In this document: in pieces, positions 1-8,307 of the stretch | How the letters are laid out: each line of letters starts with the position of its first letter | How positions within the stretch are numbered: position 1 is the first letter of the stretch | Assembly: GCA_015487335.1 (NCBI GenBank) | Contig: WFPZ01000164.1 | Span: 1 to 18,599 of the forward strand | DNA length: 18,599 bases | From: Paracoccaceae bacterium | GTDB taxonomy: Bacteria > Pseudomonadota > Alphaproteobacteria > Rhodobacterales > Rhodobacteraceae | Direction: 5' to 3' | Position numbers and translations under genes: made by a program | The notes under the pieces: generated by a model | Told to the model about the DNA's origin: nothing | What the model saw: the letters and a program-made list of their open reading frames with translations, nothing else | The model's database searches: none

Positions 1-179
1 CTGCGGCCGGGCAGTTCGGCCCCGAGGCGGGCGATCTCGTGCAGACAGGCCGCCTGCCAGCGTTCGTGGTCGATCTCCGCGGCCACGTGAGAGTTGAAAT
101 CGCAGTAGGGGCATTTGGCCTGGCAGAAGGGCCAGTGGATGTAGAGGCCGAAGCCCCCCTCCTGCCAGTCCTCAGGCAA
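1..179 (-). CDS. hemW: HemW-type radical SAM heme chaperone, N-terminal fragment (cut by the window edge)
   Basis: Translating the minus strand gives a radical-SAM N-terminus containing GLYIHWPFC and KCPYCDF. The three cysteines of the CxxxCxxC motif that holds the [4Fe-4S] cluster are at residues 19, 23 and 26 of the fragment. HxPFCxxKCPYCDF(N/Y)S is the hallmark of HemW, formerly called oxygen-independent coproporphyrinogen oxidase-like, a heme-binding chaperone that delivers heme to target enzymes. Only about 59 residues of an expected 380 or so are inside the window. The frame is closed upstream by a stop, and the only start before the motif is TTG at 179-177, so the gene appears to begin with TTG and to overlap the rdgB stop by 8 nt. 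It is the last visible gene of the rph-rdgB-hemW unit, so translational coupling is likely. True HemN is less likely because the start lies so close to the cysteine motif. Confidence 0.88.
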   Translation of the reverse strand, partial: MPEDWQEGGFGLYIHWPFCQAKCPYCDFNSHVAAEIDHERWQAACLHEIARLGAELPGR

Positions 180-780
180 GACAGGCCGCCACCATGGCGG
201 CGAAGGCCCGGGCGCGGTGACTCATGGCGTGTTTGCGCTGCGGGTCCATTTCGCCGAAGGTTTCGCTTTCGCCCTCGGGCAGGAAGACCGGATCGAAGCC
301 GAAGCCGCGGGTGCCGCGCATCGGCCACACGATCTGGCCCTCCACATTGCCCTCGAAGATCTCGTCATGGCCGTCTGGCCAGGCCAGGCACAGGGTGCAG
401 ACGAAACGGGCAGTGCGGGGGAAGGGGGCCTGCCTTTCCTCCAGCAGGTCCCAGACCTTCTTCATGGCCATGGGAAAGTCGCGGCCGCTGGGCGTTTCGG
501 CCCAGTCGGCGGTATGCACGCCGGGCGCGCCGTCAAGGGCATCGACGACGATTCCGCTGTCGTCGGACAGCGCGGGCAGCCCGGTCTGCCGGGCCGCGTG
601 ATGGGCCTTGATGCGGGCGTTGCCGGCGAAGGTCTCTTCGGTTTCGGCGGGTTCGTCGAGGCCGAGCTGACCGGCGGAAACAGTCTCTATTCCGAAGGGA
701 TTCAGCAATTCCGCGATCTCGCGCAGCTTGCCTGCGTTATGGGTGGCGATGACCAGCCGCCTTTCGGTGAGCCTGCGCAC
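172..780 (-). CDS. rdgB: RdgB/HAM1 family XTP/dITP pyrophosphatase
   Basis: This 202-residue protein has the usual length for the family that hydrolyses the non-canonical nucleotides dITP, ITP and XTP to monophosphates and pyrophosphate, keeping deaminated purines out of DNA and RNA. Visible motifs are the N-terminal nucleotide-binding THNAGK (residues 13-18), the acidic catalytic SDDSG (72-76), GFGFDPVF (159-166) and the C-terminal SHR (187-189). The start is GTG at 780-778, only 3 nt beyond the rph stop. A conventional Shine-Dalgarno sequence is not obvious there, so translation is probably coupled to rph. Downstream it overlaps hemW by 8 nt. The protein is cytosolic. Pairing with rph is a common alphaproteobacterial and wider bacterial arrangement of housekeeping genes. 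I see no missing motif. Confidence 0.96.
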   Translation of the reverse strand: MRRLTERRLVIATHNAGKLREIAELLNPFGIETVSAGQLGLDEPAETEETFAGNARIKAHHAARQTGLPALSDDSGIVVDALDGAPGVHTADWAETPSGRDFPMAMKKVWDLLEERQAPFPRTARFVCTLCLAWPDGHDEIFEGNVEGQIVWPMRGTRGFGFDPVFLPEGESETFGEMDPQRKHAMSHRARAFAAMVAACLA

Positions 781-783
781 GGG

Positions 784-1497
784 TCAGCCCACCGCGGCCC
801 GCTGGGCGGCCACAAGCTCGGCCACGCCCTTGTCGGCCAGGTCGAGAAGCGCGTCCATTTCCTCGCGCGAAAAGGTGGCGCCCTCGGCGGCCATCTGCAC
901 CTCGATCAACCGGCGCGAGCCGGTCATCACGAAGTTGCCGTCCACCCCTGCCTCGCTGTCCTCGAGATAGTCCAGATCCAGCACCGGCTGGCCGGCATAG
1001 ATGCCGCAGCTGACGGCGGCCACGTGATCGGTGATCGGGTCCGAGACGACATCGCCGGCCTTGAGCAGCTTGTTCACGGCAAGGCGCAGCGCGACCCAGC
1101 CGCCGGTGATGGCCGCGCAGCGGGTGCCGCCGTCGGCCTGGATCACGTCGCAGTCGATGGTGATCTGGCGTTCGCCGAGCGCCACGCGATCGACGCCGGC
1201 ACGCAGGGCGCGCCCGATCAGGCGCTGGATTTCCATGGTGCGCCCGCCCTGCTTTCCGGCCGAGGCCTCGCGCCGCATGCGGGTGCTGGTGGAACGCGGC
1301 AGCATCCCGTATTCGGCGGTCACCCAGCCCAGGCCGGTGTTCTTGAGAAAGGACGGCACGCGCTCTTCCAGGGTGGCGGTGCACAGCACGTGGGTGTCGC
1401 CCATCTTGATCAGGCAGGAGCCCTCGGCATGTTTGGTGACGCCGGTCTCGATTGAAACCGGGCGCATCGTGTCTACATTTCTCCCGGAGGGGCGCAT
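784..1497 (-). CDS. rph: Ribonuclease PH
   Basis: RNase PH is a phosphate-dependent 3'-to-5' exoribonuclease that trims tRNA precursor 3' ends and also takes part in rRNA turnover. With the ATG at 1497 the product is 237 residues, normal for the family. It begins MRPSGR and carries GRTMEIQRLIGRALRA (85-100) and the active-site DCDVIQADGGTR (115-126). An upstream in-frame codon at 1527 would add ten residues, but the ATG at 1497 is preferred because AGGAAAGGA lies just upstream and because family members start with MRPSGR. It is the first gene of the minus-strand unit with rdgB and hemW, and is divergent from hrcA across a 107-bp gap. Functionally it pairs with cca near the right end of the window, since both mature tRNA 3' ends, but the two genes are 14 kb apart. 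Confidence 0.97.
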   Translation of the reverse strand: MRPSGRNVDTMRPVSIETGVTKHAEGSCLIKMGDTHVLCTATLEERVPSFLKNTGLGWVTAEYGMLPRSTSTRMRREASAGKQGGRTMEIQRLIGRALRAGVDRVALGERQITIDCDVIQADGGTRCAAITGGWVALRLAVNKLLKAGDVVSDPITDHVAAVSCGIYAGQPVLDLDYLEDSEAGVDGNFVMTGSRRLIEVQMAAEGATFSREEMDALLDLADKGVAELVAAQRAAVG

Positions 1498-1604
1498 GGT
1501 GTGTTCCTTTCCTGATTCCGCTGTCACTTACCTGCCCACGCGCAATCGGCGCAACCCCGATTGACGGGTTCGGACGAAGCTCTTTAATGGCGGAGGAGCA
1601 ACGC
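1498..1604. promoter_or_regulatory. Divergent rph/hrcA intergenic region with candidate promoters
   Basis: Both units must start in or near this gap. On the plus strand TTGACG (1561-1566), a 16-nt spacer and TTTAAT (1583-1588) resemble a sigma-70 promoter for hrcA. The predicted start would fall near 1595, leaving a very short leader and only part of the ribosome-binding site. On the minus strand TTGCGC (1554-1549), 18 nt and TAAGTG (1530-1525) could serve rph. I see no CIRCE operator (TTAGCACTC-N9-GAGTGCTAA) and no clear RpoH-type promoter. These are sequence matches only. Confidence 0.28.
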
Positions 1605-2678
1605 ATGGTTCCGATGACCGAAAGCACGAACATACTGGCCGAGTTGAACGAACGCAGCCGCGAGGTGTTCCGTCTCGTGGTCGAAGCCTATCTGGAATCC
1701 GGCGCGCCGGTGGGTTCGCGCACGCTTACCCGGCAGATGAGCGAGAAGGTCAGCGCCGCGACGATCCGCAACGTCATGCAGGATCTGGAATATCTCGGCC
1801 TGCTGGATTCGCCCCATGTATCGGCCGGACGCATCCCCACCCAGCTGGGGCTGCGGCTGTTCGTGGACGGGGTGCTGGAGGTGGGCGAGCTGTCCGAGGA
1901 GGACCGCGAGAAGATCGAGGCGACGCTGGGCGACAGCCCGCCCGAGGTGGGAAGCATGCTCGACAGGGTGGGCAATGCGCTTTCGGGGCTGACCCACAGC
2001 GCAAGCCTCGTTCTGGCGCCCAAGCACGAAACGCCGATCCGGCATGTGGAATTCGTCAACCTTGCCCCGGACCGGGCCCTGGTGGTGCTTGTGCATGCCG
2101 ACGGGCACGTGGAAAACCGCATTTTCGAGCCGCCGCCGGGGCTGACGCCTTCGGCCATGCGCGAGGCGGCGAACTTCCTCAACTCTCTCGGCGAGGGGCG
2201 GACGCTTTCGGAGCTGCGCAACTCGATCTCCGAAGAAATCTCCTCTCATCGCCGCGAGCTGGACGCGCTGGCCTGCGATCTGGTGGAAAGCGGCCTGGCC
2301 GTGTGGGAAGACAGAGGCGAGGCCCATGAGCGGCTGATCGTGCGCGGACGGGCAAACCTTCTGGCATCGGAAGCCGAAGCCGAGGATCTCGAGCGCATCC
2401 GCGAGCTTTTCGACGACCTCGAGCGCAAGCGCGATATCGTCGAATTTCTCGAGCTGGCCGAACAGGGCGAAGGTGTGCGCATTTTTATCGGCTCGGAGAA
2501 CAAACTTTTCTCACTTTCGGGTTCCTCTTTGGTTGTCAGTCCTTATATGAACGCTGATCGGAAAATCATTGGTGCGGTCGGCGTGATCGGGCCGACGCGC
2601 CTGAACTACGGGCGTATCGTTCCGATCGTGGACTACACCGCGCAGATGGTAGGAAAACTGCTGTCAGACCGGAATTGA
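1605..2678 (+). CDS. hrcA: Heat-inducible transcription repressor HrcA
   Basis: HrcA binds the CIRCE operator and represses groESL and/or dnaK-type chaperone genes. Its folding depends on GroEL, which couples repression to chaperone supply. The product is 357 residues. The N-terminal winged helix (about residues 10-80) holds ATIRN (52-56) and HVSAGRIPT (71-79), both diagnostic, followed by the GAF-like and dimerisation regions. The ATG at 1605 is chosen because GGAGGAG lies at 1592-1598 with 6-nt spacing. ATGs at 1587 and 1614 are in frame but less well placed. grpE starts 11 nt after the stop, so the two are almost certainly one heat-shock operon. No CIRCE copy is visible in this window, so its targets, probably groESL, lie elsewhere. 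Confidence 0.97.
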   Translation: MVPMTESTNILAELNERSREVFRLVVEAYLESGAPVGSRTLTRQMSEKVSAATIRNVMQDLEYLGLLDSPHVSAGRIPTQLGLRLFVDGVLEVGELSEEDREKIEATLGDSPPEVGSMLDRVGNALSGLTHSASLVLAPKHETPIRHVEFVNLAPDRALVVLVHADGHVENRIFEPPPGLTPSAMREAANFLNSLGEGRTLSELRNSISEEISSHRRELDALACDLVESGLAVWEDRGEAHERLIVRGRANLLASEAEAEDLERIRELFDDLERKRDIVEFLELAEQGEGVRIFIGSENKLFSLSGSSLVVSPYMNADRKIIGAVGVIGPTRLNYGRIVPIVDYTAQMVGKLLSDRN

Positions 2679-2689
2679 GGGGGTTTGAG

Positions 2690-3277
2690 ATGGCCGAGGC
2701 CAAGAAGGAAACCGAAGTGTCCGAAGCGACCGGGCAGGAAGGCCAGGAAGAACAGGCCGAGAGCCGCAACCTGGACGCGGAAGCCGAGCTGGCGGCCGTT
2801 CGCCAGGAACTGGACGATTTGCGCGACCGCTTCATGCGGGCGCTTGCCGATGTGGAAAACACCCGCAAGCGCGGCGAGCGCGACCGGCGCGAGGCCGAGC
2901 AGTACGGCGGCTCCAAGCTGGCGCGCGACATGCTGCCGATCTACGACAACCTCAAGCGGGCGCTCGAGGCCGTGAGCAAGGAGCAGGAGCAGACATCGAA
3001 AGCGCTGATCGAGGGCGTGGAGCTGACGATGCGCGAGCTGATCAACGTGTTCGAAAAGCACGGCATTCACCGCATTTCTCCCCAGATCGGCGATCCGTTC
3101 GATCCGCAGGTGCATCAGGCGATGTTCGAGGCCGCGGTGCCCGACACCAAGGCCGGCGACATCATTCAGGTGATGACGGAAGGCTTCATGCTGCACGACA
3201 GGCTGCTGCGCCCGGCGCAGGTGGGCGTCAGCTCGACTCCGGCGGCAAAAGAGACCGAAGCTCATACAGCAGGTTGA
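2690..3277 (+). CDS. grpE: GrpE, nucleotide exchange factor for DnaK
   Basis: GrpE is a homodimeric cytosolic co-chaperone that releases ADP from DnaK. The 195-residue product has a charged, disordered N-terminus (1-27) and a long coiled-coil region (about 28-90). The beta-wing signature follows, including GDPFDPQVHQAMF (134-146) and VMTEGFMLHDRLLRPAQVGV (161-180). The ATG at 2690 follows a purine-rich GAGGGGG stretch; an earlier in-frame codon at 2675 overlaps the hrcA stop and is less likely. The last 16 codons or so (3228-3277) overlap the 3' end of mutS on the other strand. This affects only the poorly conserved tail beyond residue 179. No terminator is visible after the gene, which is unusual for a convergent pair. 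Confidence 0.97.
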   Translation: MAEAKKETEVSEATGQEGQEEQAESRNLDAEAELAAVRQELDDLRDRFMRALADVENTRKRGERDRREAEQYGGSKLARDMLPIYDNLKRALEAVSKEQEQTSKALIEGVELTMRELINVFEKHGIHRISPQIGDPFDPQVHQAMFEAAVPDTKAGDIIQVMTEGFMLHDRLLRPAQVGVSSTPAAKETEAHTAG

Positions 3278-5894
3278 GCGCCTCGCGCGGGGTCAGCTCG
3301 TCGGGCAGGATTTCCGCAAGCCGCCTTTCCACTTCCGAAGGGCCGGAAGGCGGTTGCGCGGGCGCGGCCGGCGGCGCGGCGGCGAACAGCGGCAGATCGT
3401 CGATCAGGGCCTTGGGGCCGGTGCCGCCTTCGCGTTCTCCCTTCTCGAGCGCCTCCAGCACCACCCGGGCGCGCTCGACCACCGAGGCCGGCAGGCCGGC
3501 CAACCGCGCCACCTGCACCCCGTAGGAGCGGTCCGCCGCACCCTTTTTCACCTCGTGCAGGAAGATCACCTCGCCGTTCCATTCCTTCACCGCGACGGTG
3601 GCGTTCTGCACGCCGTCCAGCTTGTCAGCGAGCGCGGTAAGCTCGTGGTAATGGGTGGCAAAGAGCGCCCGGCAGCGGTTGACCTCGTGCAGGTGCTCCA
3701 GCGTGGCCCAGGCGATCGACAGCCCGTCCCAGGTGGCGGTGCCGCGGCCGATCTCGTCGAGGATCACCAGCGCCCGGTCGTCGGCCTGGTTGAGGATGGC
3801 GGCGGTTTCCACCATCTCGACCATGAAGGTGGAGCGCCCGCGCGCCAGATCGTCCGAGGCACCGACGCGCGAAAACAGCTGTGAAACCAGCCCGACATGG
3901 GCCGAGGCCGCGGGCACGAAAGAGCCCATCTGCGCCAGCAGGGCAATCAGCGCGTTCTGGCGCAGGAAGGTGGACTTGCCGGCCATGTTGGGGCCGGTGA
4001 GCAGCCAGATGTCGGCCTCGTTGCTGCCGTCGGCGAGCAGGCAGTCATTGGCGACGAACGGCGTGCCGCCCTGCCGGCGCAGGGCCTGTTCCACAACCGG
4101 GTGGCGGCCGGCCTTTACGTGGAAGACGCGGCTGTCGTCCACCCGCGGCCTGGTCCAGCCCTCGGCGGCGGCCAGATCGGCCAGCGCGGTGGCCAGATCA
4201 AGCTCGGCCAGGGCCGAAGCGGCGGCGCTCACGGGGCCGGCGTGATCGAGAATCGCGCCTTTCAGCCTTTCGTAGAGACGCTTTTCGATTTCCAGCGCCC
4301 GGCTGCCGGCGTTGAGGATGCGGGTTTCCATCTCGGACAGCTGCACGGTGGTGAAACGCACCGCATTGGCGGTGGTCTGGCGGTGGATGAAGGTTTCCGA
4401 CAGCGGCTCGGAAAGCATCTTGCGGGCATGCGTGGCGGGGGTTTCGATGAAATACCCCAGCACGTTGTTGTGCTTGATCTTGAGCGACTGGATGCCGGTG
4501 AGCGCCACATATTCCGCCTGCATCGCCGCGATCATGCCGCGCCCCTCGTCGCGCAGCTTGCGTGCCTCGTCGAGATCGGCATCGAACCCCGGGGCGATGA
4601 AGCCGCCGTCGCGGGCCAGAAGCGGCGGCTCCGCCACCAGGGCGGCGCTCAGCAGGGCGGCCAGCTCTTCATGGCCTTCCAGCGCCGAGGCCGCCTTTGC
4701 CACCAGGGCCGGGGCGTCCGCCTCGCGCAGGGTTTCGGCCAGCACCGCGCCCTGGGCGAGGGCGTCGCGGATGGCGGCCAGATCGCGCGGGCCGCCACGA
4801 TCCAGCGATAGGCGGGAAAGCGCGCGGTCGATGTCGGGGCAGCGGCGCAGGTTCTTGCGGATCTCCTCGCGCAGGGGGGCGTTTTCGTGGAAGAAGGCCA
4901 CCGCATCGTGGCGGTCGCGGATGGTGTCCAGCCGGCGCGAGGGGCTTGAGAGGCGGCGCTCCAGGAGCCGCCCGCCGGCGGCCGTCAGCGTGCGGTCCAT
5001 CGCCGCCAGCAACGAGCCCTCGCGCCCGCCGGAAAGCGAGGCGGTCAGCTCGAGATTGCGCCGGGTGGCGGCGTCGATCTGCATCACCTCCGAGAGGGAT
5101 TCCTGCACCGGCGGGCGCAGCAGCGGCAGCTTTCCCTTCTGGGTGATTTCCAGATAATCGACGATCGCCCCCATGGCCGAAAGCTGGGCACGGGTGAATT
5201 GGCCGAACCCCTCCAGCGAGGAGACGCCGAACAGCCGGCACAGCCGCCCGGTGGCGGCGGTGCTGTCAAAGCTGGCCCGGGCAAGCGGGGTGAGAGCGAT
5301 ATTGAAATCAGTCACCAAATCGGTGAAATCGGCCTCTTTCGCCTCGGAGATCAGCAGCTCGCGAGGGGAGAGGCGGGCCAGCTCCGGCCCCAGCCGCACC
5401 ACCGGGCAGGCCATCACCCGGAAGGCGCCGGTGGAGATGTCCACCCAAGCCAGGGCGGCATCATTGCGCACCTGCGCGAAAGCGGCCAGGAAATTGTGCC
5501 GCCGCGCCTCGAGCAGGGATTCCTCGGTCAGGGTGCCCGGTGTCACCAGCCGCACCACGCCGCGCTTCACCACCGCCTTGGAGCCGCGTTTCTTTGCCTC
5601 GGCCGGGTCTTCCAGCTGTTCGCAGACGGCAACCCGAAAGCCCTTGCGGATCAGCGTCAGCAGGTAGGATTCGGCGGAATGAACCGGCACGCCGCACATC
5701 GGGATGTCCTGTCCCAGGTGCTTGCCGCGCTTGGTGAGGGCGATGTCCAGCGCCTGAGCCGCGGCGACGGCATCGTCGAAGAACATCTCGTAGAAATCGC
5801 CCATCCGGTAGAACAGCAGGGCGTCGCGGTGCTGTTCCTTGATTTCCAGATATTGCGCCATCATCGGCGTGACGGATGCGTTGGCGGCTGTCAT
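3228..5894 (-). CDS. mutS: DNA mismatch repair ATPase MutS
   Basis: MutS recognises mismatches and small loops and recruits MutL. The product is 888 residues, within the family's range. The mismatch-reading Phe-x-Glu is in GDFYEMF (32-38). The ABC-type ATPase has Walker A TGPNMAGKST (633-642), the signature ASDDLARGRSTF and Walker B LVILDEIGRG (DEIGRG at 713-718). The C-terminal tail (about 850-888) carries the helical tetramerisation segment. The ATG at 5894 is preferred over the open frame extending to 6044, because GGGGGAG sits just upstream and the family consensus begins near here. It is divergent from maeB across 130 bp and converges on grpE with a 50-bp coding overlap. I see no missing catalytic residue. 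Confidence 0.97.
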   Translation of the reverse strand: MTAANASVTPMMAQYLEIKEQHRDALLFYRMGDFYEMFFDDAVAAAQALDIALTKRGKHLGQDIPMCGVPVHSAESYLLTLIRKGFRVAVCEQLEDPAEAKKRGSKAVVKRGVVRLVTPGTLTEESLLEARRHNFLAAFAQVRNDAALAWVDISTGAFRVMACPVVRLGPELARLSPRELLISEAKEADFTDLVTDFNIALTPLARASFDSTAATGRLCRLFGVSSLEGFGQFTRAQLSAMGAIVDYLEITQKGKLPLLRPPVQESLSEVMQIDAATRRNLELTASLSGGREGSLLAAMDRTLTAAGGRLLERRLSSPSRRLDTIRDRHDAVAFFHENAPLREEIRKNLRRCPDIDRALSRLSLDRGGPRDLAAIRDALAQGAVLAETLREADAPALVAKAASALEGHEELAALLSAALVAEPPLLARDGGFIAPGFDADLDEARKLRDEGRGMIAAMQAEYVALTGIQSLKIKHNNVLGYFIETPATHARKMLSEPLSETFIHRQTTANAVRFTTVQLSEMETRILNAGSRALEIEKRLYERLKGAILDHAGPVSAAASALAELDLATALADLAAAEGWTRPRVDDSRVFHVKAGRHPVVEQALRRQGGTPFVANDCLLADGSNEADIWLLTGPNMAGKSTFLRQNALIALLAQMGSFVPAASAHVGLVSQLFSRVGASDDLARGRSTFMVEMVETAAILNQADDRALVILDEIGRGTATWDGLSIAWATLEHLHEVNRCRALFATHYHELTALADKLDGVQNATVAVKEWNGEVIFLHEVKKGAADRSYGVQVARLAGLPASVVERARVVLEALEKGEREGGTGPKALIDDLPLFAAAPPAAPAQPPSGPSEVERRLAEILPDELTPREALNLLYELRSLLPPESS

Positions 5895-5929
5895 GGCTCC
5901 CCCGGGCGATGTTGGCAGAACATACAAAG

Positions 5930-5943
5930 CCCCGATTCCGGGG
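5930..5943. repeat. Small inverted repeat in the mutS/maeB gap
   Basis: CCCCG (5930-5934) and CGGGG (5939-5943) are separated by ATTC, giving a perfect 5-bp stem. It lies 36 nt upstream of the mutS start on that gene's leader side. It could be a leader hairpin or an operator half-pair, but a repeat this short can occur by chance in GC-rich DNA. Confidence 0.3.
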
Positions 5944-5966
5944 AAAAGACGAAATGACGGAACCTG

Positions 5967-5995
5967 TTGAGCCCGTCCCGGCACGGCAGTATCAC
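5967..5995 (+). promoter_or_regulatory. Candidate sigma-70 promoter for maeB
   Basis: TTGAGC (5967-5972) and TATCAC (5990-5995) are separated by an ideal 17-nt spacer. Transcription would begin near 6002, giving a leader of about 23 nt that retains the AGGA ribosome-binding site at 6016-6019. This is the best promoter-like match in the mutS/maeB gap; it rests on sequence alone. Confidence 0.42.
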
Positions 5996-6024
5996 GGACA
6001 GGCACGCAACTGGGCAGGATCAGC

Positions 6025-8289
6025 ATGTCAGGACCAAAATTCACCCGCGAAGAGGCGCTGGCCTTTCACATGAAGCCCCATCCGGGCAAGTTCGACGTTT
6101 CGCCCTCGGTGCCGATGGCCACCCAGCGCGATCTGTCGCTGGCCTACAGCCCCGGGGTGGCGGCGCCCTGCGAGGAAATCGCCGCGGCCCCCGAAACCGC
6201 CTATGACTACACCAACAAGGGCAATCTGGTGGCGGTGATTTCCAACGGCTCGGCGGTGCTGGGGCTGGGCAATCTCGGGGCGCTGGCCTCCAAGCCGGTG
6301 ATGGAGGGCAAGGCGGTGCTGTTCAAGCGCTTTGCCGATGTCAATTCCATCGACATAGAGCTGGACACCTCCGACCCGGAGGAATTCATCTGCGCGGTGC
6401 GGGCCATGGCGCCCACCTTCGGGGGCATCAACCTAGAGGACATCAAGGCGCCCGAGTGCTTCATCATCGAGCAGCAGCTCAAGGAGCAGCTCGACATTCC
6501 CGTTTTCCACGACGACCAGCACGGCACCGCGGTGATCTGCGCGGCCGGGCTGATCAACGCGCTGCATCTTTCCGGCAAGAAGCTGGAAGAGTGCAAGATC
6601 GTGCTCAACGGCGCCGGCGCGGCGGGGATCGCCTGCCTGGAGCTGATCAAGGCGATGGGGGCGCGCCACGACAACTGCATCATGTGCGACACCAGGGGCG
6701 TGATCTACAAGGGCCGCAAGGAGGGCATGAACCAGTGGAAATCGGCCCATGCGGTTGAAACGGATGCGCGCACCCTGGAAGACGCGATGAAGGGGGCGGA
6801 CGTGTTTCTGGGGGTTTCGGCCAAGGGGGCGGTGACGCCCGAGATGGTGGCCTCCATGGCGCCCGATCCGGTGATCTTCGCCATGGCCAACCCCGATCCG
6901 GAGATCACCCCCGAAGAGGTGCGCGCGGTGCGCGAGGACGCGATCATCGCCACCGGGCGCTCGGACTATCCCAACCAGGTGAACAACGTTCTGGGCTTTC
7001 CTTACCTGTTCCGCGGTGCGCTGGACATTCACGCGCGCGCCATCAACGACGAGATGAAGATCGCCTGCGCCCGCGCCCTGGCCGAGCTGGCGCGCGAGGA
7101 CGTGCCCGACGAGGTGGCGCTGGCCTATGGGCGCAAATGGGCCTTCGGGCGCGATTACATCATTCCCACGCCGTTCGATCCGCGGCTGATTCACCGGATC
7201 CCGCCCGCCGTGGCCCAGGCCGGCATGGATACCGGCGTGGCGCGTCGGCCGATCATCGACATGGAAGGATACCGGCTTTCGCTGCAGGCGCGGATGGATC
7301 CCACCGCCTCGATCCTGCAGGGGCTGAACGCCCGCGCCCGCGCTGCCCAGGCGCGGATGATCTTCGCCGAGGGCGACGATCCGCGGGTGCTCAAGGCCGC
7401 GGTGGCCTACCAGCGCGGCGGCTTCGGCCATGCGCTGGTGGTGGGGCGCGAGAATGACGTGAAGGCCAAGCTCGAGGCCGAGGGCCTGGGGGACGCGGTT
7501 TCGGAACTGGAGGTGGTGAACGCCGCCAATACGAAATACCTGAACGAATACAAGGAGTTCCTGTACAAGCGCCTGCAACGCAGGGGCTTCGACCGGCAGG
7601 ACATTCACCGCCTTGCGGCGCGTGACCGGCATGTGTTCGCGGCGCTGATGCTGGCCCATGGCCATGGCGATGCGCTGGTGACGGGGGCCACGCGCAAATC
7701 GGCCCATGTGCTGGACCTGATCAACCATGTCTTCGACGCCAGGGCCGAGGATGGCGCAGTGGGCGTGACGGCGCTGCTGCACAAGGGGCGGATCGTGTTC
7801 ATCGCCGATACGCTGGTGCACGAGTGGCCCGACGAGGAAGACCTGGCCGATATCGCCATTCGCGCCGCCGAGGTGGCCCGCGGAATGGGGCTGGAGCCGC
7901 GCGTGGCCTTCCTCAGCTTCTCGACCTTCGGCTATCCGGTCAGCGAGCGGGCGGTGAAGATGCATGTGGCCTCCGAGGTGCTGGATGCCCGCGGCGTCAC
8001 CTTCGAATATGACGGCGAAATGACGGCGGATGTGGCGCTGAACCCCGACGTGATGGCCCAGTATCCGTTCTGCCGCCTGTCGGGGCCGGCCAACGTGCTG
8101 GTGGTGCCGGCGCGGCACTCGGCCTCGATTTCCGTCAAGCTGATGCAGGAAATGGCGGGGGCCACGGTGATCGGGCCGATTCTCGCCGGGGTCAACCGGC
8201 CGATTCAGCTGTGCTCCACCGTGGCCACGGTGAACGACATCCTGAACATGGCGGTGATCGCCGCCTGCGGGCTGGGGCAGACGGGCTGA
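6025..8289 (+). CDS. maeB: NADP-dependent malic enzyme with C-terminal phosphotransacetylase-like domain
   Basis: This enzyme oxidatively decarboxylates malate to pyruvate with NADP+, supplying NADPH and linking the TCA cycle to pyruvate. The product is 754 residues, the length expected of the two-domain MaeB type. The malic domain shows YSPGVAAPCEEIA (41-53), SNGSAVLGLGNLGALASKPV (73-92, exactly the classic motif) and FHDDQHGTAV (161-170). The Rossmann region has NGAGAAG (195-201). From about residue 430 to the end is a phosphate acetyl/butyryltransferase-like domain, which in MaeB proteins is regarded as a regulatory module sensitive to acetyl-CoA rather than an acetyltransferase. The ATG at 6025 has AGGA 5 nt upstream. 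It is a monocistronic gene, divergent from mutS and converging on a small ORF 18 bp downstream. Confidence 0.96.
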   Translation: MSGPKFTREEALAFHMKPHPGKFDVSPSVPMATQRDLSLAYSPGVAAPCEEIAAAPETAYDYTNKGNLVAVISNGSAVLGLGNLGALASKPVMEGKAVLFKRFADVNSIDIELDTSDPEEFICAVRAMAPTFGGINLEDIKAPECFIIEQQLKEQLDIPVFHDDQHGTAVICAAGLINALHLSGKKLEECKIVLNGAGAAGIACLELIKAMGARHDNCIMCDTRGVIYKGRKEGMNQWKSAHAVETDARTLEDAMKGADVFLGVSAKGAVTPEMVASMAPDPVIFAMANPDPEITPEEVRAVREDAIIATGRSDYPNQVNNVLGFPYLFRGALDIHARAINDEMKIACARALAELAREDVPDEVALAYGRKWAFGRDYIIPTPFDPRLIHRIPPAVAQAGMDTGVARRPIIDMEGYRLSLQARMDPTASILQGLNARARAAQARMIFAEGDDPRVLKAAVAYQRGGFGHALVVGRENDVKAKLEAEGLGDAVSELEVVNAANTKYLNEYKEFLYKRLQRRGFDRQDIHRLAARDRHVFAALMLAHGHGDALVTGATRKSAHVLDLINHVFDARAEDGAVGVTALLHKGRIVFIADTLVHEWPDEEDLADIAIRAAEVARGMGLEPRVAFLSFSTFGYPVSERAVKMHVASEVLDARGVTFEYDGEMTADVALNPDVMAQYPFCRLSGPANVLVVPARHSASISVKLMQEMAGATVIGPILAGVNRPIQLCSTVATVNDILNMAVIAACGLGQTG

Positions 8290-8307
8290 GGGCCGGATTC
8301 CCCCGTA

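Noticed and set aside
217..1455. A 412-codon open frame on the plus strand opposite rdgB and rph
   Set aside because: It is an antisense shadow: both minus-strand genes have full family motifs, and this translation has low-complexity Gly/Ala/His-rich composition with no recognisable domain.
1498..1604. A CIRCE operator upstream of hrcA
   Set aside because: Neither arm of TTAGCACTC-N9-GAGTGCTAA is present. In alphaproteobacteria CIRCE usually lies at groESL, which is not in this window.
5930..5947. Hairpin plus AAAA/TTTT near the mutS start as a rho-independent terminator
   Set aside because: On the strand where T residues would follow the stem, they precede it instead, and the stem is only 5 bp. 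The location is a divergent promoter region, not a gene end.
6433..8118. A 561-codon open frame on the minus strand inside maeB
   Set aside because: Long antisense frames are expected opposite GC-rich codons. The maeB translation is conserved throughout, while this one is His/Arg-rich and matches no family.
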